Source: a virus
IMG/VR virus record: IMGVR_UViG_3300025154_000112
Coordinates: 1 to 58,283 of that record
Direction: 5' to 3' (one strand)
DNA: 58,283 nucleotides
Part shown: positions 24,277-31,935 of the stretch, piece by piece
Position numbering within the stretch: the first letter of the stretch is position 1
Layout of the letters: the number at the start of each line of letters is the position of its first letter
Position numbers and translations under genes: made by a program
Notes under the pieces: generated by a model
Seen by the model: only the letters and a program-made list of their open reading frames with translations
What the model was told of the DNA's origin: nothing
The model's database searches: none

Positions 24277-24729
24277 ATGACAAAATATGAAACAATGTGT
24301 GACACATACAAACATAAGCAATTGGTCAATAAGTTTATGAATAAAGTTATCCAGAAATTAGGTGAAAGAGCAATCAATCATGATAATTCAAAACTAGAGG
24401 ACTTTGAAGCAGATATTTTTGCTCAACATAATTCAAAATTGGCTGGTTGCACCTATGGAAGCGAAGAAGATAAAAAGACTCTTGAAGAACTTAAAGAAGC
24501 ATTAGATCATCATTATGCAAAAAATAGACATCACCCCCAACATTGGCCTAATGGAATTAAAGATATGGATTTAGTAGATTTAATTGAAATGGTTTGTGAT
24601 TGGAAAGCATCGTCATTAAGACACAATGATGGAAATATTCTTATTGATATTGATAAAAATCATGATAGATTTGGTTATTCTTGTGATATGGCAGGGATAT
24701 TTAAGAATACTGTTAAAATGTTTGAGTAG
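24277..24729 (+). CDS. DUF5662-like phage protein
   Basis: 150 residues. The motif set NHDNSKLEDFE, HHYAKNRHHPQHW, MDLVDLIEMVCDWKASS and HDRFGYS matches the His/Asp-rich DUF5662 group found in phages, which may be an HD-like phosphohydrolase fold. Metal-binding His are plausible; substrate unknown. Confidence 0.75.
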   Translation: MTKYETMCDTYKHKQLVNKFMNKVIQKLGERAINHDNSKLEDFEADIFAQHNSKLAGCTYGSEEDKKTLEELKEALDHHYAKNRHHPQHWPNGIKDMDLVDLIEMVCDWKASSLRHNDGNILIDIDKNHDRFGYSCDMAGIFKNTVKMFE

Positions 24730-24743
24730 AAAGGAGAATTAAA

Positions 24744-24920
24744 TTGATTAATGAATTTAATCCAAAATTTCAAGATGGAGAAAAAGTATTATTAGATGGT
24801 AAAATTGTCACGGTAAATGAATGGGGTTATACACTGAAACAAGCTAGATATACTTATACTATAATTGAAAATCCTGCAACATTTTATTTTGAACATGAAT
24901 TAAAGAAGTTGTTGGTTTAG
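24744..24920 (+). CDS. Hypothetical small protein, TTG start
   Basis: 58 residues with KFQDGEKVLLDGKIVTVNEW, typical of SH3-like or KOW-like small barrels. AAAGGAG precedes TTG at correct spacing. Confidence 0.6.
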   Translation: MINEFNPKFQDGEKVLLDGKIVTVNEWGYTLKQARYTYTIIENPATFYFEHELKKLLV

Positions 24921-24967
24921 AACAAGTCTTTTGTCTTGTTGTATTAAAGAAAGGAGAGTGATTAAAT

Positions 24968-25231
24968 ATGAAACCAATATTCAAATGTGATTTCTGTACT
25001 ATGTTACTCCCAAAAGAAGAAATGGAAATCCATGAAAAAGTTTGTGATTATAATGTGATAAATAAAACTTGTTTGACTTGTAAAAATGCTAGAATGAGAG
25101 ATGGGAGATTACAATATTGCAGAGTAGGAGAGCAAATGAATGTACAACATGGGTTTATAATTAAGATTTATCCGGTTGTAGGTTGTGATAAGTGGGAATT
25201 TGGGATTCCGAATGATATTAAGGGGATTTGA
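24968..25231 (+). CDS. Zinc-finger protein
   Basis: 87 residues. A C2HC-like finger (CDFCTMLLPKEEMEIHEKVC) is followed by a second Cys set (CLTCKNARMRDGRLQYC). AAAGGAG at good distance. Function unknown; nucleic-acid binding is plausible. Confidence 0.65.
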   Translation: MKPIFKCDFCTMLLPKEEMEIHEKVCDYNVINKTCLTCKNARMRDGRLQYCRVGEQMNVQHGFIIKIYPVVGCDKWEFGIPNDIKGI

Positions 25232-25243
25232 GGTGGATAGAAT

Positions 25244-25957
25244 ATGAATTTACTAGGTGGTAGAGCAGGATACAATAATGTAATGTTTGAATCAGAAACT
25301 CATACTTCAACAGCAATAAGAAAAGGCAATAATATTATTGTAAATAAAATACTCAAAGATGATAAGCAAAATATTTTAGAGAATTTTCTTTACAGAATAC
25401 CTTTTGCTAGAGCATATTGGATTATATTAAAATTAATTTTTACAAAATTTGGTTTGTTATTATTGGCACTAAGTCTTATTTATTCTTATGGTCTATACAA
25501 TTTTGAACCAAGCAGTCTACAAAACAGTAACTATCATAATTTCATTATATTGCCTATTTTTATGTTGTTATTTAATAAATGTAGTAAAACGAAATATTAT
25601 CATGGAGCAGAACATAAAGTGGTAAATGATTACGAAATAAATGGTAAAGTGTCGATTGAAACATCAATGAATCAAAGTTGTGTAAATGATAATTGTGGAA
25701 CTAATTTGTATATTGGATTAATTATAATTAGTGGATTATTAGTTTCATTAGTTCATTCTGGAGCAATGTTATTAGGATGGGGAATTACATATGAAGTAAT
25801 GAGATCTGATAATAGGATTATTAAGTGGTTTGTTAAGCCAATTTATTTTGTAGGAAGTTTATTGCAGAAATATATTTTCACAAAGGAACCAAGTGTGGAA
25901 CAATTAGAGGTTGCTATTATGGCATTTAAGGGGTTAGAGGAGGAAAATAAATGTTAG
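25244..25957 (+). CDS. DUF1385/YqhQ-like membrane protein
   Basis: 237 residues with several hydrophobic helices (about residues 60-85, 93-112, 150-190). The family signature KYYHGAEHKVV with a later CGTNL is present, as is the N-terminal GGRAGYNNVMF, corresponding to GGQAV.EGVMMR in bacterial YqhQ. YqhQ is usually a host gene of unknown function, so a phage copy is uncommon. GGTGG lies upstream. Confidence 0.75.
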   Translation: MNLLGGRAGYNNVMFESETHTSTAIRKGNNIIVNKILKDDKQNILENFLYRIPFARAYWIILKLIFTKFGLLLLALSLIYSYGLYNFEPSSLQNSNYHNFIILPIFMLLFNKCSKTKYYHGAEHKVVNDYEINGKVSIETSMNQSCVNDNCGTNLYIGLIIISGLLVSLVHSGAMLLGWGITYEVMRSDNRIIKWFVKPIYFVGSLLQKYIFTKEPSVEQLEVAIMAFKGLEEENKC

Positions 25958-26151
25958 GTAAATATCTTAAAGACCTTGGTATATTAGAAGACAATACTCC
26001 TCAAGGTTGGAATAAAGATGATTCAAGGCAAGAACGATGGATTAAAGAAAGAGAAATATATGGTTTTGATGAAAAAGAAACTTGGTCAATGGACTTCACA
26101 TTTAAACTATGGTTATATGAAAGATTATCTATGTACAATGAAAAGGACTGA
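25951..26151 (+). CDS. Phage hypothetical protein (R-ETW-type)
   Basis: 66 residues. The pattern DDSRQERWIKEREIYGFDEK, then TWSMDFTFKLWLYERLSMY, is a recurring small phage protein of unknown function. It overlaps the previous gene end by 7 bases. In relatives the protein usually continues further, so the 3' end may be truncated. Confidence 0.65.
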   Translation: MLGKYLKDLGILEDNTPQGWNKDDSRQERWIKEREIYGFDEKETWSMDFTFKLWLYERLSMYNEKD

Positions 26152-26221
26152 CGAGCAGAAAGAAAAAGTAGAAGATATAGTTAATATATTTGCATTGTGT
26201 TTGCCTAGTTTATGGTGGTAA
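26138..26221 (+). CDS. Possible tiny ORF or displaced 3' end
   Basis: ATG at 26138 opens 27 residues (KRTDEQKEKVEDIVNIFAL, ending SLWW) that overlap the previous stop in another frame. It may be a separate coupled peptide or the shifted C-terminus of the preceding gene. Its RBS is not clear. The 124 bases after it contain no convincing gene. Confidence 0.35.
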   Translation: MKRTDEQKEKVEDIVNIFALCLPSLWW

Positions 26222-26303
26222 AGTATTAGAATGTAAGGGGGTGATTAGAATGTAGAAATAAAAGTTTTGTTGGACAACGTATATTATCCAAGCTGTGGGG
26301 AAT

Positions 26304-26345
26304 AATAATTATCACAAGGTTAAATAAGAAGGAGTGATAATTATT
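26304..26345 (+). promoter_or_regulatory. RBS-containing hairpin before the MazF gene
   Basis: AATAATTATCAC (26304-26315) and GTGATAATTATT (26334-26345) form a perfect 12-bp stem. The 18-base loop holds AAGAAGGA, and the right arm ends immediately before the ATG at 26346. Folding would occlude the start and hold the Shine-Dalgarno in the loop, a layout used for translational control. Confidence 0.7.
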
Positions 26346-26756
26346 ATGCAAAATGTAATAAATAATGTTCAACAACCACAACAATTTAATCGAGGAGAGA
26401 TATGGTTAGTTGATCTAGGAGAAGGCAAGGGATCTATCCAAGGAAAATTGCGTCCATGCATAATTGTAAGTAATAATATGGCAAATCGCTACAGTCCAGT
26501 TGTGCATATATGTCCAATTAGTTCTATCGGCACGAAGTCAAAATTACCAACTCACAAAAGCATAAATAAAAACTCTTCAGGACTATTAAGAGATTCTATT
26601 GCTCTCTGTGAACAAGTTATGTTAGTTAACAAAAATGAAGATATATTTTTGAAGAAAGTTGGATATTGTAATTCTGAAACTATGGAACGTATAAATCAAG
26701 GTATACTTATTCAATTCTCAATAGGTCAGAAAGATAAGAATATTGTGTATGCATAA
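26346..26756 (+). CDS. MazF/PemK-family protein (orphan)
   Basis: 136 residues. Family signature FNRGEIWLVDLGEGKGSIQG, then KLRPCIIVSNN, CPISS, LPTH and DSIALCEQV. MazF proteins are RNA interferases with an SH3-like fold, normally paired with an antitoxin. No antitoxin gene lies next to it. ATG 26346 is placed just after the hairpin. It may be a phage-adapted toxin or a nuclease partner of the homing endonuclease downstream. Confidence 0.8.
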   Translation: MQNVINNVQQPQQFNRGEIWLVDLGEGKGSIQGKLRPCIIVSNNMANRYSPVVHICPISSIGTKSKLPTHKSINKNSSGLLRDSIALCEQVMLVNKNEDIFLKKVGYCNSETMERINQGILIQFSIGQKDKNIVYA

Positions 26757-26791
26757 ATAAAAGGAGAAGGATGTTTATTGAAAAATATAAA

Positions 26792-26834
26792 GTTATTAAC
26801 AATTGGCAAAAAGGTGTTGCTAATTGTTAATAAC
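26792..26834 (+). promoter_or_regulatory. RBS-in-loop hairpin before the EDxHD endonuclease
   Basis: GTTATTAACAATTGGCAA pairs with TTGCTAATTGTTAATAAC (18-bp stem, one G-T pair). The 7-base loop is AAAGGTG, the presumed Shine-Dalgarno for TTG 26824, which itself lies in the right arm. A 19-residue leader peptide (ATG 26771, MFIEKYKVINNWQKGVANC) runs through the hairpin, so ribosomes moving along it could open the structure. Confidence 0.75.
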
Positions 26835-28560
26835 TAAAACCGTAAAAATGAAATGGAATGCAAGTATTAAAAAATATTATGAACAAAGAGATTATATCTT
26901 TACAAAAATGGGCAATGAATTCGAAGTGAAAGTAGAGGATTTACCTCATAGTTCACACGCATTAGTCGATATTCAGTGTGATGGTTGCGGAGAAATTATA
27001 AAAAATGTCATATGGCGACATTATATAGATTTAAGACATGAGGGTGAAAAATATTATTGTATAAAATGTGCCATAAAACTGTTTGTGAGTGAAAATGGAA
27101 GAATTACAAAATTAAAAAATAGTAAATCTTTTTATCAATGGTGTTACGATAATCTCCCTAAAGAATTGGCAGATTGGATATTATCTAGATGGGATGATGC
27201 AAAAAATATAAAAAATGGGAAAGTATTAAGCCCTAATGATGTAAGCTTTAGTTCCGCAGGTTTTAATAAAAAAGGTTATTGGTTTAAGTGTTTAGAACAT
27301 CCAGAACATGAAAGTGAATTAAAAAGTATTAGTAGTTTTACAAATGGACAAAATGGAAGTCTTGATTGCAATATGTGTAATATGGTTGTGACAACTCATC
27401 CACATTTAATTAAGTATTTGGTAAATAAAGAAGATGCAAATAAACATTCTTTTGGATCAAATCCAAAAATACCTATGAAATGTCCAGATTGTGGATATGA
27501 TAAAAATTTAAATTTTAGCACCTTAGTAGTACATGGATTTGCTTGCCCTAGATGTTCCGATGGTGTGAGTTATCCAGAGAAGTTCTTTCTATCTTTTTTA
27601 GAACAATTACATCTAAATTTTAAATCTCAATTGAGTAAAATAACTTTTAAATGGTGTGGTGGATACAGATATGATTTTTACATAGAAAAATTAGATAAAA
27701 TTGTCATTGAAATTCAAGGAATTCAGCATTATGAAGAAATAACAGGTAATTGGAAAGTTTCATTAGCAGAAGTTCAGGAAAATGATTTTGATAAAGAGTG
27801 GTTAGCGAGAACAAACAATATTAATAATTACATAATAATCGATTGTAGAAAGTCTGAGTTAGAGTGGATAAAGAATAGCATAATGAGGTCTAGATTGCCC
27901 ATATTACTTAATTTTAAAGAAAAAGATATAGATTGGTTGAAGTGTCATGAGGCTGGATGTTCAAGTTTAGTTAAAATTTCATGTAATTTATGGAATAGTG
28001 GAATTAAAAGGACTGTAGAAATAGCAGATATAATAAAGGTTCATACCTCTACAGTTTCTAGATATTTAAAACAAGGTGTAGAATTGGGGTGGTGTGATTA
28101 TGATACTAAAGAAGTAATGCAAACAAAAGTTGTTTGTTTAACAACTAATGAAATTTTTAATTCTATAACTGATGCAACAAGTAAGTATAATATAAGGAAT
28201 AGTGATATTTCATCATGTTGTTTAGGTATACAAAAATCGGCAGGAAAACATCCCGAAACAGGGGAAAAGATGGTTTGGATGTATTACGAAGAATATATTT
28301 TTAAAGATAAACAAGAAATAAAGTATATACTACATAGTTCAAGAGATATGAAGATAATATGTTTGACAACAAACAAAGTATTCAATTCTATTGCAAACGC
28401 ATCAAAAGAATATAATATAAATCGTGTCGGAATTGGAAGATGTTGCAAAAATAAACAAAAAACATGTGGTAAAGATCTTGAGACTGGTGAATTACTTAAA
28501 TGGATGTATTTAGTAGATTATGAGAATATGATTAAAGATCAAAATAATAAACCTCCGTAG
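26824..28560 (+). CDS. EDxHD (PD-(D/E)XK-like) homing endonuclease
   Basis: 578 residues. The N-terminal part carries zinc-ribbon pairs (CDGCGEI...CIKC; CNMC; CPDCGY; CPRCS). The core GGYRYDFYIEKLDKIVIEIQ, then GIQHYE, matches the Vsr-like EDxHD nuclease site. A helix-turn-helix follows at about 400-430 (TVEIADIIKVHTSTVSRYL). Two NUMOD1-type repeats (VVCLTTNEIFNSITDATSKY and IICLTTNKVFNSIANASKEY) end the protein. It cuts DNA to promote its own spread. TTG 26824 is assumed; ATG 26848 is also possible. Confidence 0.8.
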   Translation: MLITKTVKMKWNASIKKYYEQRDYIFTKMGNEFEVKVEDLPHSSHALVDIQCDGCGEIIKNVIWRHYIDLRHEGEKYYCIKCAIKLFVSENGRITKLKNSKSFYQWCYDNLPKELADWILSRWDDAKNIKNGKVLSPNDVSFSSAGFNKKGYWFKCLEHPEHESELKSISSFTNGQNGSLDCNMCNMVVTTHPHLIKYLVNKEDANKHSFGSNPKIPMKCPDCGYDKNLNFSTLVVHGFACPRCSDGVSYPEKFFLSFLEQLHLNFKSQLSKITFKWCGGYRYDFYIEKLDKIVIEIQGIQHYEEITGNWKVSLAEVQENDFDKEWLARTNNINNYIIIDCRKSELEWIKNSIMRSRLPILLNFKEKDIDWLKCHEAGCSSLVKISCNLWNSGIKRTVEIADIIKVHTSTVSRYLKQGVELGWCDYDTKEVMQTKVVCLTTNEIFNSITDATSKYNIRNSDISSCCLGIQKSAGKHPETGEKMVWMYYEEYIFKDKQEIKYILHSSRDMKIICLTTNKVFNSIANASKEYNINRVGIGRCCKNKQKTCGKDLETGELLKWMYLVDYENMIKDQNNKPP

Positions 28561-28620
28561 AATACATGATTGTAAATAAATAAATTATTACAAAATAATA
28601 CAAAGGAGATAATACAATAA

Positions 28621-29232
28621 ATGGTCGAGACACTAATAGCATCGCTCATATTCTCTAAAATATATCTTTACATAAAACTAGGAAAATTCCAAATACATAA
28701 AGAATCATACAATATAAAACCAATACTAAAAAGATGGAGTATCTATCCAGTTATATTAATGTCTATATTTTACATCTATCTACAATATACAATAATGAAT
28801 CAAAATTACTACTTTCTTCAATATCAACACATAATAAAGAATGCTATATTAGGATCATATATGATTCTAGGACTTGATGTTCTATTTAGGCATGAGAAGT
28901 ATAAAGAGTATATTATCGCTTGTTGTAGTCTCTTGTGTGGATTTGTATTGAATTATATTGTAATGTACTTTAATCATGGGATGATGCCTATTTTCCCAGA
29001 TGTATCTTATTCAACTGGTTACACTCAGTATGATATGATTATGAATGCTTCTAAGTTTAATGATTTTCATGTTTTAGGTGATCATATGACAAATCTAATA
29101 TTTTTGTCCGATATATTTGATATATTTGGTATGTCAATTTGGAGTATTGGTGATATTTTAATAAGAATATTTGCTTTTATAATAGTTTACTGTTCAGTCA
29201 AAGAAATTAATAAGGTATATATGAATCAATAA
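28621..29232 (+). CDS. DUF5317-like membrane protein
   Basis: 203 residues with about 5 membrane segments. The motif GMMPIFPD, then FHVLGDHMTNLIFLSDIF and IWSIGDILI, is typical of DUF5317 proteins, which often sit near agr-type loci in Clostridia and Bacilli. AAAGGAG precedes the ATG. It is the first gene of the signalling block; function unknown. Confidence 0.7.
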   Translation: MVETLIASLIFSKIYLYIKLGKFQIHKESYNIKPILKRWSIYPVILMSIFYIYLQYTIMNQNYYFLQYQHIIKNAILGSYMILGLDVLFRHEKYKEYIIACCSLLCGFVLNYIVMYFNHGMMPIFPDVSYSTGYTQYDMIMNASKFNDFHVLGDHMTNLIFLSDIFDIFGMSIWSIGDILIRIFAFIIVYCSVKEINKVYMNQ

Positions 29233-29244
29233 ATAAAATAATAC

Positions 29245-29273
29245 TTGCGTTACACCTTGTCTTATGGTATACT
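29245..29273 (+). promoter_or_regulatory. Promoter upstream of the agr-type genes
   Basis: TTGCGT, 17 bases, TATACT, followed by the gene at 29314. The TCAATAAATAAA motif overlaps the previous stop and lies just upstream (29226). Confidence 0.65.
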
Positions 29274-29313
29274 TATTACAGGTTAAGAAATGAATAAGAA
29301 AGAGGTAATACAT

Positions 29314-30099
29314 ATGCAAGGTGTAACAAATGCTTTATTGAACATGGTTCTTATATCCTTACCTGAAGAAATATTTGTAACATGTATGACATTAATATTG
29401 TTCAAAAGATTTGATTTACTTGACATAAGAATGTGGAGAATAAATATTAAGTGGATTATAATACCTTCATTGCTGATGGCAATGTGTATAAGTATTTTTA
29501 AGTATATTATAATTTTGCCTAAATTATTAACATCAATAATCTCATTAATAATATTTTGGTTGGCGATTATTTACATAATAAGAATTACTGAAATAACTCA
29601 AGAAAATAAACTAATATTTAAAACCATAGTTTACTCAATGATTACTCTAATAATAGTCAGTTTAATTGAATTAGCTTATATGCCACTAACGTTTTCATTG
29701 TTAAAAATTCCTTATGAATATTTTAATCAAAATATTTCTTATATGTTTTTACTAGTAATTCCTTCTAGAATTTTAGAATTCTCAATAATAATATTTTTTA
29801 TAGTTAAGATGAATGAACAAGTAAATATCAAATTGTACAATTTAGTGTTCAAAAATAAACCATTAACCAATATGATAATTTTTATAATATCTTTCTTAAC
29901 ACTATTTACAATTTATGTTGTGAAATTGATAGGATATAATAATATCTTAAGCACATTGCCAATTTGGGAACAAATATTATCAATAGGATTCATTCTAAGT
30001 CTACCAACTATATTTCTTATGGTGTTGTGGTATATGATAAATTGTGTAGTCGGTATAGAAAAACGTATACAGCAAACGCAAGAAAATCTTATTGATTAA
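29314..30099 (+). CDS. Multi-pass membrane protein, AgrC-sensor-like without kinase
   Basis: 261 residues, about 6-7 hydrophobic helices. The N-terminus MQGVTNALLNMVLISLPEEI with later FDLLDIRMW resembles the sensor region of AgrC-type peptide receptors, but no dimerisation/His-kinase part follows. A paralogue lies at 31936. The ATG follows AAAGAGGT. It may sense the AgrD-derived peptide or help to export it. Confidence 0.7.
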   Translation: MQGVTNALLNMVLISLPEEIFVTCMTLILFKRFDLLDIRMWRINIKWIIIPSLLMAMCISIFKYIIILPKLLTSIISLIIFWLAIIYIIRITEITQENKLIFKTIVYSMITLIIVSLIELAYMPLTFSLLKIPYEYFNQNISYMFLLVIPSRILEFSIIIFFIVKMNEQVNIKLYNLVFKNKPLTNMIIFIISFLTLFTIYVVKLIGYNNILSTLPIWEQILSIGFILSLPTIFLMVLWYMINCVVGIEKRIQQTQENLID

Positions 30100-30154
30100 G
30101 ATGATTAAGGCATTTGTTATATAAATAAATTCTTGGAAAGGAGGTGACATTAAC

Positions 30155-30274
30155 ATGAAGAAAGTATATATTGTTCTTGCTGGATTAGTATCTATGTTAG
30201 CACTATTTACATCAAATATGGCTTCTTGGGCGTTTTCTTATCAACCAAAAGATCCTAAATGTCTAAATAAATAA
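30155..30274 (+). CDS. agrD: AgrD-type cyclic autoinducer peptide precursor
   Basis: 39 residues: a hydrophobic amphipathic N-terminus (MKKVYIVLAGLVSMLALF), then NMA-SWAFS and the conserved recognition tail YQPKDPK. In this family AgrB cuts before YQP and closes the ring on a Cys or Ser five residues upstream, so SWAFS with a Ser lactone is the predicted ring. AAAGGAGG precedes the ATG. Too short for automatic gene callers, but the family pattern is clear. AgrB is encoded 1 kb downstream. Confidence 0.85.
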   Translation: MKKVYIVLAGLVSMLALFTSNMASWAFSYQPKDPKCLNK

Positions 30275-30292
30275 TTTTAATCACTTTTACAT

Positions 30293-30320
30293 ATAGGAGA
30301 GGACTTCGGTTCTCTCCTAT
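30293..30320 (+). other. UUCG-tetraloop hairpin after agrD
   Basis: A 12-bp stem (ATAGGAGAGGAC with GTTCTCTCCTAT, one G-T) is closed by a TTCG loop, one of the most stable RNA hairpins. No T-run follows, so it is more likely an mRNA stabiliser or attenuator than an intrinsic terminator. Confidence 0.7.
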
Positions 30321-30360
30321 AACCATAATATAAATTAATAGACAATTGAAAATAATTATG

Positions 30361-30390
30361 TTGACATATCCATACATAATAAGATATAAT
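30361..30390 (+). promoter_or_regulatory. Promoter before the PemK-like gene
   Basis: TTGACA, 18 bases, TATAAT. It gives the PemK-agrB-membrane-protein part its own transcription start. Confidence 0.75.
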
Positions 30391-30453
30391 TATACTATCA
30401 GTTAAAGAAAATTATTTTATATCTTATTAAATATGAAAAGGATGTGCATTATT

Positions 30454-31257
30454 ATGTTCAACAAATTATTTGCCAAATCAACTAATACCACCAACACTGA
30501 GGTAAATGCCAAAAAGGATTTTAAGAAACTAGCTAGTTTAATTATGCTTGCTAAAGGAACCCATAGGACAATCAATAATTTTGGAGCAGACTGCAAAATT
30601 GAAGGAGGGTACATAGAACTTATCGTTCGTGAAAAAATAAATGTTTATCCGAACGTTCAAACCCTCAATGTTTTCGCAAATAATTCAGAAGGTAGGGTTT
30701 CGTTGCAGGATCTAAAAATAGCATGTGGATACTCTTTATATGCAAATAATGATTTAGAGCAAATAAAAAATATTCGTGTCAGAAGAGGAGATTTTTGTTT
30801 CGCAGACTTTGGTGACAAAGGGATAGATAGTGAAGTAGGCGGCCCAAGAATGGTGCTTGTGGTGCAAAATAATAAGGGGAATGCTTGCTCTAGCAACTCT
30901 ATTGTCATAGCGATGACAACTAGATCCAAAGCTAAGATGCCGACTCACGTTTTCGCAAGCAGTAAAGAATGTAATATCCCACAGGACTCTATTATATGTT
31001 GTGAATTACCAAACACAATATCAAAAAGAAGATTAATAGGAAAGAATGGAGTATTTCAAAAAGTCGCTGAATGTCCTTCAAATATAATGTTGAAAGTTGA
31101 AATTGCCCTTATGAAATCTGAGGGTATTTTAGAATTACATGTAAACGAAGAGGAAGCAATAGAGACTTTGAAAAATCTAAATAAAGTTAAACCAATCAGA
31201 CAGAATATACAAGAAAATAATTATACTAGTGTAGGGCAACAGGTGGCTTATGCATGA
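30454..31257 (+). CDS. PemK/MazF-like protein with N-terminal extension
   Basis: 267 residues. The N-terminal 110 residues are a separate helical region (FKKLASLIMLAKGTHRTINN). Then VRRGDFCFADFGDKG, GGPRMVLVVQNN, MPTHVFASSKE and PQDSIICCE form the PemK-like barrel; it shares the PTH...DSI-CE pattern with the protein at 26346. ATG 30454 is favoured by AAAAGGATG. No antitoxin is present. It lies between agrD and agrB, suggesting quorum-linked use. Confidence 0.7.
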   Translation: MFNKLFAKSTNTTNTEVNAKKDFKKLASLIMLAKGTHRTINNFGADCKIEGGYIELIVREKINVYPNVQTLNVFANNSEGRVSLQDLKIACGYSLYANNDLEQIKNIRVRRGDFCFADFGDKGIDSEVGGPRMVLVVQNNKGNACSSNSIVIAMTTRSKAKMPTHVFASSKECNIPQDSIICCELPNTISKRRLIGKNGVFQKVAECPSNIMLKVEIALMKSEGILELHVNEEEAIETLKNLNKVKPIRQNIQENNYTSVGQQVAYA

Positions 31258-31284
31258 TAAAAGAAAGGAAGATTAAATAATTTA

Positions 31285-31917
31285 ATGAGTTTTATAGAAT
31301 TTGTATCAAATCATTCTGCTAAGTGGTTAGCAAAAAAAGTACCTAATGATAAATATCCTACCGTAGAAGATCAGATTGAGGTTTTCACATATGGTTTCAT
31401 GGTAGTTTGGGGTGCTATTTTTAAGGCTATGTTAATGGTATCTTTAGCATCTATTTTTAGCATAAAGCTTCCTACCCTAATAATCGCCTTGACCTTCAGT
31501 AGTTTACGTATCATAGCAGGTGGATACCATTTCGGGGAATATAATAAATGTATAACTTTTTCAACCATTCAGTTCATTGGATCAGCATTATTAATCAAAT
31601 ATACACTCCAATATTGGTCATTTATAGACATGTGGTATTTATTCAATTTCTGTGTTGTAATGACAATGTATATAATTTATCGTTATGTACCTAGAGATAC
31701 ACCAAATAAACCAATCACAGAGCCATTAGAAATCAAAAAATTCAAAAGATGGTCATCATATTATCTATTTATATGGACAATCATAATGACCATCTCCCTA
31801 CTTTTCAATCTAAAGATTATTGTAATTTCAAGTTGTTTTGGATTATTATTAGAATTATTTAGTATAAGCAGAATAGGGCAAATTGTTTATTCTGCGCTAG
31901 ATTCAAAAATAAAATAA
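31285..31917 (+). CDS. agrB: AgrB-type peptide-processing protease
   Basis: 210 residues, multi-pass. The active site RIIAGGYHFGEYNKC gives His82 and Cys89, the exact seven-residue spacing of staphylococcal AgrB (His77, Cys84). It should cleave the AgrD-type precursor at 30155 and form the cyclic peptide in the membrane. The RBS is AAAGGAAG. No AgrC or AgrA homologue is nearby. Confidence 0.9.
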   Translation: MSFIEFVSNHSAKWLAKKVPNDKYPTVEDQIEVFTYGFMVVWGAIFKAMLMVSLASIFSIKLPTLIIALTFSSLRIIAGGYHFGEYNKCITFSTIQFIGSALLIKYTLQYWSFIDMWYLFNFCVVMTMYIIYRYVPRDTPNKPITEPLEIKKFKRWSSYYLFIWTIIMTISLLFNLKIIVISSCFGLLLELFSISRIGQIVYSALDSKIK

Positions 31918-31935
31918 AAAGGAGTGAACACCCAT

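Noticed and set aside
26346-26756. Complete MazEF toxin-antitoxin pair
   Set aside because: No antitoxin-like ORF was found immediately upstream or downstream on either strand.
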